In this document: positions 43,785 to 52,793 of the stretch, piece after piece | Layout of the letters: each line of letters starts with the position of its first letter | How positions within the stretch are numbered: the stretch's first letter is position 1 | Assembly (NCBI RefSeq): GCF_022647665.1 | Contig: NZ_CP071872.1 | Location: 992,001 to 1,056,000, forward strand | Origin: Streptomyces formicae | GTDB taxonomy: Bacteria; Actinomycetota; Actinomycetes; Streptomycetales; Streptomycetaceae | Reading direction: 5' to 3' | Length of the DNA: 64,000 nucleotides | Notes under the pieces: model-generated | Told to the model about the DNA's origin: nothing | What the model saw: the letters and a program-made list of their open reading frames with translations, nothing else | Databases searched by the model: none | Made by a program: the position numbers and the translations under genes

Positions 43785-45541
43785 CATCCGCACACGTCCC
43801 CACGAGCAGCGGCCCGCCGGGGTGGCGGCAGGCCGGGGTCCTGCCGCGCTGGATGCGCGTGCCCGCCCTGGTCACCGGCATCGTCCTGGTGCTGTGCTCA
43901 CTGCTGGCCCTCGACCCGCCGCGCGCGTACGCCGCGACGTACACGCGCATCAGCGGAGTCGGGTCCACCTGGAGTGCGAACGCGATCCAGCAGTGGGTCA
44001 CGAACGTCTCTCATCAGATGACTGTCAACTATGCGGATGCCGGGTCCTCGCAGGGCCGGCAGGAGTTCCGCAACGGCACGGCCGACTTCGGCGTGTCCGA
44101 GATCCCCTACGGCCTCAGGGACGGCGGGGTTCTCGATGTACCCCCGAGCCGCGGCTACGCCTACATGCCCATCGTGGCGGGCGGCACGTCGTTCATGTAC
44201 AACCTCAAGATCGGCGGTCAGCGGGTCAGGAACCTGCGACTCTCCGGTGACGTCATCACCAAGATCTTCACCGGGAAGATCACCCGCTGGAACGACGCCG
44301 CCATCAAGGCGGACAACCCGAGCCTGAACCTTCCGCCCATCAAGATCGTTCCGGTTTACCGCTCCGACGGCTCGGGCACCACGGCTCAGTTCAGCCTCTG
44401 GATGTCCAAGCAGTACCCCAGCCTGTGGAACGACTACTGCCGACGGGCGGGGCGCAGCGCGAACCCCTGCGGCATGACCTCCAACTACCCGTTCGTCAAC
44501 GGCTCCGGGTTCATCGGCAAGAGCCAGTCGCTCGGCGTGCAGGGCTTCGTGAAGCAGGAGCACAACCAAGGCTCGATCACCTACGTCGAGTACTCCTATG
44601 CGAAGTCCATCAACTTCCCCGTGGTGAAGGTGCTCAACAAGGCCAGCTACTACGTCGCCCCCACCGCCGAAGCCGTCGCAGTCGGTCTGCTGAAGGCGCA
44701 GATCAACAACAACAAGAACTCCAAGGACTATCTGACCCAGATTCTCGACGGCGTCTACAACGACCGGGATCCCCGGACTTATCCGCTGTCCAGCTACAGC
44801 TACATGATCCTGCCGACGAAGGCGGAGGCGGGCTTCACCACGGCCAAGGGCCGCACGCTGAGCGCGTTCTCGTACTACTTCCTGTGCGAAGGCCAGCAAC
44901 AGGCAGCGCCCCTGGGCTACTCGCCCCTGCCCATGAACCTGGTGAAGGCCGGTCTTGAGCAGGTCAAGAGGATTCCGGGCACGGAGCGGCAGACCGTCGA
45001 CCTCAAGGGCTGCAACAACCCCACCTTCTCTTCCGACGGCAAGACCAACACCCTGGCCAAGAACGCCCCGCAACCGCCCGCCTGTGACAGGAAGGGCGGC
45101 CCGACCCAGTGCACGTCCACGGGCAAGCCGGCGCCGAAGGGCAACGGCGGCTCCGCCTCGGGCGGTTCGGGCGGGGCATCCTCGGGCGGTTCGAACGGCT
45201 CCGGCGGCGCGAGCGGCGGCTCCGGAGGTTCCGGCGGCGCGACCGGAGGAGCAGACGGAGGCGCCGACGGAGGAGCGGCGGAAGGCGCGACCGGAGGTGC
45301 CGGCACCGAGGGCGCGGTCATCGACCCGGACACCGGCGAGATCCTCGATCCCGGCAGCGATGCGGGCGGCGGAGAGCAGGTCTACGGCACCAACGTCGCC
45401 ATCGGAGCCGAGTCCACCTGGGGTTTGCGGATGGCACTGATGCTGCTCTCCGGAGCGATGCTCATCGGCGTCGTCGTGGCCCCGCCCCTTGCTTCGCGTT
45501 ACCTGAACAGCCGAGGGAGGCGTCGTGCGAACGCAGCGTAA
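43781..45541 (+). CDS. Membrane-anchored PstS-like binding protein
   Basis: 586 residues. A Sec-type hydrophobic stretch (about 26-48) ends in PRAYAATY and there is no lipobox. The PstS fold covers residues 55-395: SGVGSTWSANAIQQWV, SSQGRQEFRNGTADFGVSE and YRSDGSGTTAQFSLWMSK (phosphate-site signature near 194). A Gly/Ser/Ala linker (about 455-520) leads to one membrane helix (546-566) and a basic RGRRRANAA end. Canonical PstS is a lipoprotein of about 370 residues; this one is tethered by its C-terminus and can reach across the wall. GTGA overlap with the PstA gene. Confidence 0.82.
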   Translation: MTSAHVPTSSGPPGWRQAGVLPRWMRVPALVTGIVLVLCSLLALDPPRAYAATYTRISGVGSTWSANAIQQWVTNVSHQMTVNYADAGSSQGRQEFRNGTADFGVSEIPYGLRDGGVLDVPPSRGYAYMPIVAGGTSFMYNLKIGGQRVRNLRLSGDVITKIFTGKITRWNDAAIKADNPSLNLPPIKIVPVYRSDGSGTTAQFSLWMSKQYPSLWNDYCRRAGRSANPCGMTSNYPFVNGSGFIGKSQSLGVQGFVKQEHNQGSITYVEYSYAKSINFPVVKVLNKASYYVAPTAEAVAVGLLKAQINNNKNSKDYLTQILDGVYNDRDPRTYPLSSYSYMILPTKAEAGFTTAKGRTLSAFSYYFLCEGQQQAAPLGYSPLPMNLVKAGLEQVKRIPGTERQTVDLKGCNNPTFSSDGKTNTLAKNAPQPPACDRKGGPTQCTSTGKPAPKGNGGSASGGSGGASSGGSNGSGGASGGSGGSGGATGGADGGADGGAAEGATGGAGTEGAVIDPDTGEILDPGSDAGGGEQVYGTNVAIGAESTWGLRMALMLLSGAMLIGVVVAPPLASRYLNSRGRRRANAA

Positions 45542-48011
45542 GGTCCGCCTGGTATCGGGGCTCACGGCCCTGCTCGCGGCCGTCGGCCTGGTCGTGCTGC
45601 CGCAGGCCGGAGGAGCCGGGGAGGCACGGGCGGCGGGTACGGAGGACTCGGCGTTCACCGCTCCGGGAAGGGCCGGCGAGTACGACGACTTCTCGGACCT
45701 GCGGGTGACGGTCCACCAGACGAAGGGATTGCGCGGGCAGGGGGTCAACATCTCCTGGACGGGTGGCAAGCAGACCAAGGGAGCATTCGAGACCAACTTC
45801 CTGCAGGTCATGCAGTGCTGGGGGGACGATCCGGGCGGGCCCAGGCGGGAGCAGTGCCAGTTCGGAAAGACGCAGACGTTGCCCGACGGCGTTCGGAACC
45901 GGTCCCTGGCGGGCTCCCTGGTCGGCTACCAGAGCAGCGAGGCGCAGTACGACCTGAACGAGATCCAGTACCCGTTCGTACCCACGCCCGGCAACCCCCA
46001 GCAAGGCACGTTCGGCTTTGTCCCGTTCCAGCCGGTGAGCGGCGAGCCGACAACATCACCAACGGATCACACGTACTTCACCCAGTTCACGACCAACGAG
46101 CAGCCCTTCCTGTCCACTGGCCCCGACGGCACCGGTGAAGCCATCTTCGAGGTGCAGACCGCCCTGGAGTCGGATCACCTCGGCTGCGGCGCCGTCGAGG
46201 GAGGCGCGGCGCGCACGTGCTGGCTCGTCATCATCCCGCGCGGCGAGCACGACGCAAACGGACAACTTGCCGGCAACAACGGCCTCGCCAGTTCGGCCTT
46301 GTCCGCCTCCAACTGGGCCAACCGGATCGCTGTCAAGCTGGAGTTCGAGCCGATCGGTGCCAACTGTCCGTTGGATCTCCGGGCCCGCTCGATCTACGGC
46401 TCGGAGATCCTGACAGAGGCCACGGGGTCCTGGCAGGCAGCGCTCTGTGATTCCAAAGACGTCAGCTTCAACCACATCCGACAGGGTGAAGAAGAAGCTC
46501 GTGGTCAGGTAGGCACGGGTCTGGGTCTCACCATCGCTCCGGTCGGGGCTTCCGAGGACAGCGACAAGGTCGTCCATGCGCCCATGGCCGTCTCGGGACT
46601 GGTGATCGGCTACAACGTCGAGTTCCCGCGCTCTTCGAGGCAGATGCCACAACTGCGCCTCAATGCCCGACTCGTTGCCAAGCTCCTGACTTCGTCGTAC
46701 CACCATGACCTGCCCGGACAGGGAGCTCAACGGGGCGACCTGCCGAAGGAGAACCCTCGGACCCTCCGGCATGACCCTGAATTTCTGGAATTGAATCCAG
46801 AATTCAGGGAAGGATGGCCACCCGAGCTGAACATGCCGGCCGGGATCATGGTTCCGCAAGGTAATTCTGACTATGCACGCATGCTCTGGCGTTGGCTGCA
46901 GAACGATAAGCATGCCCGGGAATTCCTCGCCGGCAAGGAAGACCCGTGGGGCGCCAAGGTGAACTCCCACTATCTGGCGCTGCACCTGGACCAGGACGAT
47001 GCGATATCGGACTTCCCCAAAGCGGACCCGATCTCGTATTCGCCGAATGTCGGCTGCGCGGAGATGAAGGTCGACTTGATCGACTACCGGCCGTACACCG
47101 GAAGCCTGCACGATTCAGGGCTGCGGGCCCGCAAGGGCTACAACGGCCAGAAGACCGGTGCGGACTGCACGTCGGACCCTCGCAGGCTCATCGGCGACGC
47201 GCAGCCGGCAGGCGAGCGCTTCCAGCTCGCTCTCGTCGACGCGGCGACGGCCGCCCGCTATGGGCTGGGGACGGTCGAAGTGCGCAACGCGAACGGCGAA
47301 TGGGTCAAGCCTGGAACCGGGTCGTTCAGCAAGGCGGTCGCGGGCATGATGAAGACGCCCGAAGGCGTCCTGGACCAGGACCCGACCCTCAAGACCGAGG
47401 GGGCTTACCCGCTCACCACAGTCATATACGGGGCGGCTTCGACCGGTCTCGGCGCGGAAATGCGCAGGGACTATGCCGATCTGATCCGCTACGCGGCAGG
47501 TCCAGGACAGGAGCCGGGCATCGAGCCTGGCAAGCTGCCTCCCGGCTACGCCCCGCTCAGCGAAGAGATGCGCAAGCAGGCCCTCCAAGCGGCCGATGAG
47601 CTGGCCAAGCAACAGCCGGGAGAAACCGGAGGATCGTCATCCGGGCACTCCGGAGGCGGGTCTTCCGGTGGCGGAGGAGCCTCCGGCGGCGATGGAGGCG
47701 CGTCCGGGGGAGCCGACTCCGGTGGGCCGGGAGGCGGTTCTCCCGGTGGCGAGAGCGCACCTGACAGCAGTGCCTCTCCCGCACCCGCGGGTGCACCGGA
47801 TGGACCGGATGGACCGGACAAGGGAAACATCGCCCAGACCGGACCGCTGACACCCGAGAAGATCCTCGGATTCATTCGCTGGGTACTGCTTGCCACGCTC
47901 ATCGCCGGAATCGTCGGCGCGGCCGCAGGACCGATTCTCATGCGCGTGGGTGCAATGCGCGCCGCAGGCGCCCCTGGATCCCACTTGGAAGGAAACTCCT
48001 CGACCCCTTAG
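45525..48011 (+). CDS. Giant exported PstS-like protein with an IAQTG/membrane tail
   Basis: 828 residues. GGGAGG precedes the GTG; 17 bases overlap the preceding gene. The signal peptide lies within residues 1-37. The body contains a PBP-like core (HAPMAVSGLVIGYNVEFPRS, LRLNARLVAKLLTSSYHH, then GAYPLTTVIYGAASTGL) with a large N-terminal insertion containing paired cysteines (QVMQCWGDDPGG, RREQCQF). A Gly/Ser/Asp-rich linker (about 685-765) ends at IAQTG (769-773), followed by a helix. IAQTG resembles the LAxTG signal of class E sortases. The stretch coding residues 420-520 is less GC-rich than its surroundings. Confidence 0.7.
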   Translation: MRTQRKVRLVSGLTALLAAVGLVVLPQAGGAGEARAAGTEDSAFTAPGRAGEYDDFSDLRVTVHQTKGLRGQGVNISWTGGKQTKGAFETNFLQVMQCWGDDPGGPRREQCQFGKTQTLPDGVRNRSLAGSLVGYQSSEAQYDLNEIQYPFVPTPGNPQQGTFGFVPFQPVSGEPTTSPTDHTYFTQFTTNEQPFLSTGPDGTGEAIFEVQTALESDHLGCGAVEGGAARTCWLVIIPRGEHDANGQLAGNNGLASSALSASNWANRIAVKLEFEPIGANCPLDLRARSIYGSEILTEATGSWQAALCDSKDVSFNHIRQGEEEARGQVGTGLGLTIAPVGASEDSDKVVHAPMAVSGLVIGYNVEFPRSSRQMPQLRLNARLVAKLLTSSYHHDLPGQGAQRGDLPKENPRTLRHDPEFLELNPEFREGWPPELNMPAGIMVPQGNSDYARMLWRWLQNDKHAREFLAGKEDPWGAKVNSHYLALHLDQDDAISDFPKADPISYSPNVGCAEMKVDLIDYRPYTGSLHDSGLRARKGYNGQKTGADCTSDPRRLIGDAQPAGERFQLALVDAATAARYGLGTVEVRNANGEWVKPGTGSFSKAVAGMMKTPEGVLDQDPTLKTEGAYPLTTVIYGAASTGLGAEMRRDYADLIRYAAGPGQEPGIEPGKLPPGYAPLSEEMRKQALQAADELAKQQPGETGGSSSGHSGGGSSGGGGASGGDGGASGGADSGGPGGGSPGGESAPDSSASPAPAGAPDGPDGPDKGNIAQTGPLTPEKILGFIRWVLLATLIAGIVGAAAGPILMRVGAMRAAGAPGSHLEGNSSTP

Positions 48012-48053
48012 GGCGGTATCCGTTAACCAAACGACGCCGGGAATTTTGTTGCG

Positions 48054-48083
48054 GTCACGAAAGCTCCTTGGAATATTCGTGAC
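48054..48083. promoter_or_regulatory. Perfect 8-bp inverted repeat before the first secreted PstS-like gene
   Basis: GTCACGAA (48054-48061) and TTCGTGAC (48076-48083) are separated by 14 bp. The region is AT-rich and probably contains an internal promoter. Confidence 0.5.
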
Positions 48084-48171
48084 TGCCCGGCCGACGGGTT
48101 GGGTGCAGGTAAGGAATCCAGGATTCATAGCAGTGGCTCACCTGAAATTCCATCCGAATCACGGAGGAAAA

Positions 48172-49146
48172 ATGAACGTGAAGTCCGTCAAGCGTGCGGG
48201 CGTCGTCCTCGGCGCTGCGGCTCTGGGTGTCACCGTCCTCGGCGCGCCGGCGCAGGCCGACCCGGCAGCGGGTGTGTTCCGCCCGGTCGTCGCGGTCGGT
48301 TCGGACACCACGCAGTACGTCATGAACGGTATTGGCGCGGCTGGCGGCACGATCGCGTCCTACGACGCCACCGGCAGCGCGACGATCGACACCCGTGCGG
48401 CCGCCGGCGTCTGTGACGCCGTCGCCCGTCCGAACGGCTCCTCGGCCGGCATCAACGCGCTGAACGCCGACACCGCCGACTGCATCGACGCTGCCCGGTC
48501 TTCCCGCCTGCCGAACAACACCTCGACGACGGACCTGTCGTGGTACCGGTTCGCGCTGGACGGGGTGACCGCCGCGGTCCGCAACGACAGCGGTCTGGTG
48601 GCCCACTCGTTCACCAAGGCCGAGCTGCAGTCCATCTACAAGTGCGAGACCACTGAGGTCGACGGCATCACCGTCTTCCCGCTGCTCCCGCAGGCCGGTT
48701 CCGGTACCCGCACCTACTGGGCCGGTGAGATGGGCATCAGTGCCACCACCCCGCCGTCCTGCGTCAAGGACGTCGACGCCGACGGTGTCGCCGTTCAGGA
48801 GCACGACGGCAGCGCCCTGAAGCGCGAAGGCGACATCACGCCGTACTCGATCGCCCAGTACATCGCTCAGGGCAACGGCCTGGCGGGCGTTCCGGACCGT
48901 CGCGCGGACGCCGAGCTGGTCGCGGTCGACGGCGTGGCGCCGATCGTCAGCAACACGCTGAACACCGCCTTCGGGATCAAGCGTGAGGTCTTCAACGTCA
49001 TCGAGACCGCTCGCGTCGGCGAGGCCAACCTCGTGAAGGCGTTCATCGGCTCGACCTCGGACTCCTGCAACAGCTCGGTCATCACGACCTACGGCTTCGG
49101 CACCCTCTCCAACTGCGGCACCCTCGCGGCCCAGGGCGAGAGCTGA
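48172..49146 (+). CDS. Small secreted PstS-like protein 1
   Basis: 324 residues. GGAGG precedes the ATG. The signal peptide ends GAPAQA at residue 29; no lipobox. GSDTTQYVMNG at 43-53 matches the first phosphate loop of PstS family proteins, and LPQAGSGTRTYWAGEMG near 178 the second. Four or more cysteines could form disulfides. The protein stops at the fold edge (GFGTLSNCGTLAAQGES) without anchor, so it should be free in the wall or medium. The paralogue at 52794 differs mostly in the first loop. Confidence 0.78.
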   Translation: MNVKSVKRAGVVLGAAALGVTVLGAPAQADPAAGVFRPVVAVGSDTTQYVMNGIGAAGGTIASYDATGSATIDTRAAAGVCDAVARPNGSSAGINALNADTADCIDAARSSRLPNNTSTTDLSWYRFALDGVTAAVRNDSGLVAHSFTKAELQSIYKCETTEVDGITVFPLLPQAGSGTRTYWAGEMGISATTPPSCVKDVDADGVAVQEHDGSALKREGDITPYSIAQYIAQGNGLAGVPDRRADAELVAVDGVAPIVSNTLNTAFGIKREVFNVIETARVGEANLVKAFIGSTSDSCNSSVITTYGFGTLSNCGTLAAQGES

Positions 49147-49176
49147 CCTTGCTTCAGCACCACAACTGATCGTCCG

Positions 49177-49201
49177 GCCGGGCACCCTCCAGGTGCCCGG
49201 C
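49177..49201 (+). terminator. Hairpin after secreted PstS-like gene 1
   Basis: GCCGGGCACC pairs perfectly with GGTGCCCGGC; loop of five. No U-run follows. Confidence 0.65.
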
Positions 49202-49229
49202 TCCGGGCGCGTTGGGGCATCCACGGTCT

Positions 49230-49279
49230 CGACGCCCTCCGACTGCGGCACCTCCGCGTACCAGGACGAGAGTCGACCA
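49230..49279 (+). pseudogene. Remnant of a third PstS-like gene 3' end
   Basis: CTCCGACTGCGGCACCTCCG (49238-49257), then CAGGACGAGAGTCGACC, tracks the 3' end of the gene just upstream (CTCTCCAACTGCGGCACCC, then CAGGGCGAGAGCTGACC), including the stop region. The rest of the gene copy is absent. Confidence 0.5.
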
Positions 49280-49338
49280 ATCAAGATAAAAGATCAATAT
49301 CTGGCAAAGTGCCTACATCCCTTTGGGGGGCGACAGGA

Positions 49339-50805
49339 ATGAAGCGAAGACTGCATTTGATCGTCATGGTGGTGATGGCTGTGCTGCTCGGCGCCGGAGG
49401 GACGGTCATCGTCACAGCGGATGAGGCCGCCGCGCTGCCGGGAACAGTCACTCTGGACAGGACCAGCGGCCTGATCACAGATGGCCCGATGTTCAGTCAG
49501 GCGACGGTTTCGGCCGCGTGCCCGGAAGGCCACCGGGACAAGATAGACATCAAGGTGGCCAAACCCACAGGTACAGAGGGTTTTCTGGCGGTCAACATCA
49601 CCGAGGGCGCGCCGTTCGGTTCAGCTCCTTTCACGGTCCGTATGCCGACGGGATCCACCCCGGACGCGGGATCGCTGAAGAAGGGGCTCGGTACGTCCCT
49701 GGCGGACGGTGTCTTCCCGATTCGTATCAAGTGCAAGCCGGCCACAGGTACTGCTGACGCGGAGAATTACTTCGCCTTCAACGTCGAGATCACAGGGGAG
49801 AGCTGGCGCATCAAGGAAGAGACCGTGCCCGCGGTGTCGACATCGACCTCGCTTTCCGCGGGGCCGGTGAAGCAGGCCACCATCGGTAGCACGTATACGC
49901 TCACCGCCACGGTGACGCCCGACAACGCTGTGGGCAGCGTGTTCTTCTCCGGAACTGATCTCGGAAACAGCGCGGCAACCGTTCCGGTGGTGAATGGGGT
50001 CGCGACTCTGCAGGCTTCCGTCAACTCCCCTGTGCGTACCAAGAGTTTGAAAGCTACTTTCGCGCCGACGGATGTCACCAAGTTCGAGGGGAGCGTTTCG
50101 GCGGACGTTTCCTACGCGTTCGTCGACCCCAAGTCGGTAAGGGCCCGGGACGAGGAAGGCGAGGCCGTTGAGCCGAGTGCGACCCTGGAGCCGGGTCAGA
50201 AGATCAGGCTGGTCGTGAAGGGCTTCCGGCCTGAAGAGTCCGTTGATGTTGCCCTTTCGGGCAGTGAGGCCCAGTTCACGGATGGCACTGCTGGTGCCGA
50301 CGGAGTGCTGAACGACTACGAGTTCACCGTGCCCGAGGATGCCGCGGACGGTAACGCCACGCTTTCCTTCACCGGTGCAGACGGTGGCACTGAGGTCGAC
50401 TTTGCCTTCCTTGTGGGTGAGGCCGGCGGTGAGACCGAGGGCGCCACTGAGGGCAGCACTGAGGGCTCCACGGAAGGCGGCACCGAAGGTGAGACCGAGG
50501 GCGCCACCGAAGGCGCCACCGAGGGCGAGACGGAAGGCGCCACCGAGGGCGCCGATGCCGGTGGTGCGGATGCCGGCGGCACTGACTCCGGTGGCGCGGA
50601 CATCGGTGGTACCGACACCGGCGGCGCTGCCGACGGTGGCACCGGTGGTGGGGAGGAGAACCCCGGTCCCCTCGCGTCAACCGGTTCCGTGGGCCTGTCC
50701 CTCGGCATCCTCGCCGCGCTGCTGCTCGTGGTCGGCGGCTTCGTCGTCTACCACGCGCACCGTTCCGGCCGACTGCTCTCCTTCGGCCCGACTCCGCGCG
50801 ACTGA
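49339..50805 (+). CDS. Ig-like cell-wall protein with LASTG sorting signal
   Basis: 488 residues. Signal peptide 1-34 (IVMVVMAVLLGAGGTVIV core). Two or three beta-rich domains follow, one an Ig-like repeat (SLSAGPVKQATIGSTYTLTA, VTPDNAVGSVFFSGTDLG). Residues about 370-440 are Thr-Glu-Gly and Gly-Gly-Ala-Asp repeats. The tail is LASTG (445-449), a helix (452-470) and basic residues, a textbook class E sortase signal (LAxTG). AT-rich promoter-like DNA precedes the gene. Its base composition is lower in GC than the neighbours. Confidence 0.8.
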   Translation: MKRRLHLIVMVVMAVLLGAGGTVIVTADEAAALPGTVTLDRTSGLITDGPMFSQATVSAACPEGHRDKIDIKVAKPTGTEGFLAVNITEGAPFGSAPFTVRMPTGSTPDAGSLKKGLGTSLADGVFPIRIKCKPATGTADAENYFAFNVEITGESWRIKEETVPAVSTSTSLSAGPVKQATIGSTYTLTATVTPDNAVGSVFFSGTDLGNSAATVPVVNGVATLQASVNSPVRTKSLKATFAPTDVTKFEGSVSADVSYAFVDPKSVRARDEEGEAVEPSATLEPGQKIRLVVKGFRPEESVDVALSGSEAQFTDGTAGADGVLNDYEFTVPEDAADGNATLSFTGADGGTEVDFAFLVGEAGGETEGATEGSTEGSTEGGTEGETEGATEGATEGETEGATEGADAGGADAGGTDSGGADIGGTDTGGAADGGTGGGEENPGPLASTGSVGLSLGILAALLLVVGGFVVYHAHRSGRLLSFGPTPRD

Positions 50806-50924
50806 GCAACCCGAACCGCGGGCCGGCGGGGGCATCGCGCCCCCGTCGGCCCGGTTCGACACCGCCTGATCGACCCGCACTGATCGCCACCCACTGATCG
50901 ACATCGACCGAGGAGCGCGTCACC

Positions 50925-51881
50925 GTGACCGTTCTGTCGTCTCCGCCCGAGACCGACGCCGCGGCTGTCTGGAAGCCGCCGACGGACGGTTCGCCGGCTG
51001 ACAAAACCACCGATTCCCCGTCCGAACGCCCGCCGTCCGACCCGGCGTTCGCCATCCCCGGAGCCGCCCTGCTGATCTTCGCGGCGCTGCTCCTCGGCTT
51101 CGTCGCCAACCTCACCGTCGTCGGGCACCTCCAGCACGCCCGGGCCCAGCAGATCGGCTACGCCGACCTCCGCAAGCAGCTGGCGGAAGGCGTGGCCCCG
51201 GTCGGCCAGACCGACGTCAACGGCAAGCTGCTCACCCCGGGCGACCCGGTCGCCATCCTCCGCGCCCCGGCGATCGGCCTGCGCGAGGTGGTCCTCGAGG
51301 GCACGACGTCCTCGGTCCTCACCGGCGGGCCCGGCCACAGCCGGAAGTCCGCCCTGCCGGGTCAGCCCGGCACCAGCGTCATCATGGGGCGCCAGTGGGG
51401 TTACGGCAGCCCGTTCCAGGCCATCGACCAGCTCAAGCCTGGCAACCGGATCGAGGTGACGACCGGCCAGGGCAAGCACACCTACGAGGTCATCGGCGTA
51501 CGGCGGGCCGGCGACCCCGTGCCGGTCGCCAAGCAGGGGCAGGGCCTGCTCACTCTCGTCACCGCAACCGGCTCCCCGTACACCCCGTCCGGGGTGCTGC
51601 GTGTCGACGCCGAGCTGACGTCCGACGTCCAGCAGCGTCCCAGCCGCGTGCTCGGCCCCGGTCAGATGAGCAAGGCCGAGGAGGCGCTCGAAGGGGACAA
51701 CTCCGCGTGGCTGCTGATCCTGCTGTGGAGCCAGCTGCTCCTCGTCGTCGCCGGTGCCGTCACGTGGCTGTACCGCCGCTGGGGCCACTGGCAGACGTGG
51801 ATCGTCGGCCTCCCCGTCCTCACGGCCGTGGGCATCGCCCTCTCCGGCGCCGTCACCCGTCTCCTCCCGAACCTGCTCTGA
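50925..51881 (+). CDS. Polytopic sortase-fold protein lacking catalytic His and Cys
   Basis: 318 residues. Cytoplasmic 1-42, helix 43-66, sortase-fold domain about 100-232, then two helices (262-282, 292-312). The sortase fold is clear: GGPGHSRKSALPGQPGTSVI, then GYGSPFQAIDQLKPGNRIEV and LLTLVTATGSP. At the catalytic positions the usual AGH is MGR (residue 156 Arg) and the usual TLxTC is TLVTA (residue 214 Ala). It therefore cannot be a normal transpeptidase. It sits directly before PstB, overlapping none, 17 bp apart. Confidence 0.75.
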   Translation: MTVLSSPPETDAAAVWKPPTDGSPADKTTDSPSERPPSDPAFAIPGAALLIFAALLLGFVANLTVVGHLQHARAQQIGYADLRKQLAEGVAPVGQTDVNGKLLTPGDPVAILRAPAIGLREVVLEGTTSSVLTGGPGHSRKSALPGQPGTSVIMGRQWGYGSPFQAIDQLKPGNRIEVTTGQGKHTYEVIGVRRAGDPVPVAKQGQGLLTLVTATGSPYTPSGVLRVDAELTSDVQQRPSRVLGPGQMSKAEEALEGDNSAWLLILLWSQLLLVVAGAVTWLYRRWGHWQTWIVGLPVLTAVGIALSGAVTRLLPNLL

Positions 51882-51898
51882 CCCGAGGTGCCCACATC

Positions 51899-52732
51899 AT
51901 GACCATCACCGACGCACACGTCTCCACCGTCAAGCTGCCCGCAGTCGGAGCTGCCCGGCCCGCGACGCTCGAAGCCCGCGACATCTCCGCCTGGTTCGGC
52001 GACCACAAGGTCCTCGACCGGGTGTCGCTGACGATGCCCGCACAGAAGGTGTCGGCCCTCATCGGCCCCTCCGGCTGCGGCAAGTCGACGTTCCTGCGCA
52101 TCCTCAACCGGATGCACGAGCTGGTCGGCTCCGCTTCCCTGGCCGGGCAGGTGCTGCTCGACGGCGACGACATCTACGACCGCGGCCGCCGCATCACCCA
52201 CGCGCGCCGCGAGATCGGCATGGTGTTCCAGAAGCCGAACCCCTTCCCGGCGATGTCCATCTACGACAACGTCCTCGCCGGTCTGAAGATGAACGGCATC
52301 AAGGCGTCGCGCGCCGACAAGGACGACCTGGTCGAGGAGTGCCTCACCAAGGGCGGCCTCTGGAAGGAGGTCCGCGACCGTCTGCGCCAGCCCGGCGGCG
52401 CCCTCTCCGGCGGTCAGCAGCAGCGTCTCTGCATCGCCCGGTCGCTGGCCGTGCGCCCGCGCGTGCTGTTGATGGACGAGCCTTGCTCGGCCCTCGACCC
52501 GACGTCGACGCGCCGCATCGAGCAGACCATCGGGGAGCTGAAGGACGAGGTGACCATCGTCATCGTCACCCACAACATGCAGCAGGCCCAGCGCGTCTCG
52601 GACCAGTGCGCGTTCTTCCTGGCCGAGCAGGGCACCCCGGGCGTGATCGTCGAGCACGGCCCGACCGAGGTCATGTTCACCAACCCGCAGGACTCCCGGA
52701 CCAACGACTACGTCAACGGCCGCTTCGGCTGA
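51899..52732 (+). CDS. PstB-like phosphate-type ABC ATPase
   Basis: 277 residues. Walker A GPSGCGKST, Q loop GMVFQKPNPFPAMSIYDN, signature LSGGQQQRLCIARSLAV, Walker B VLLMDEPCSALDPTST, switch THNMQQAQ and the usual DYVNGRFG end. All catalytic residues are present. It energises the PstC/PstA-like channel though encoded some 8 kb downstream of those genes. Confidence 0.92.
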   Translation: MTITDAHVSTVKLPAVGAARPATLEARDISAWFGDHKVLDRVSLTMPAQKVSALIGPSGCGKSTFLRILNRMHELVGSASLAGQVLLDGDDIYDRGRRITHARREIGMVFQKPNPFPAMSIYDNVLAGLKMNGIKASRADKDDLVEECLTKGGLWKEVRDRLRQPGGALSGGQQQRLCIARSLAVRPRVLLMDEPCSALDPTSTRRIEQTIGELKDEVTIVIVTHNMQQAQRVSDQCAFFLAEQGTPGVIVEHGPTEVMFTNPQDSRTNDYVNGRFG

Positions 52733-52793
52733 GGCGTACTCGTCGCACGTCTCACGCGATTCCCCCTTCCCTGGAAGAACCGGAGGAACACCA

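Noticed and set aside
49177..49201. Riboswitch-like structure upstream of the LASTG gene
   Set aside because: A simple ten-pair hairpin explains it; no further conserved structure seen.
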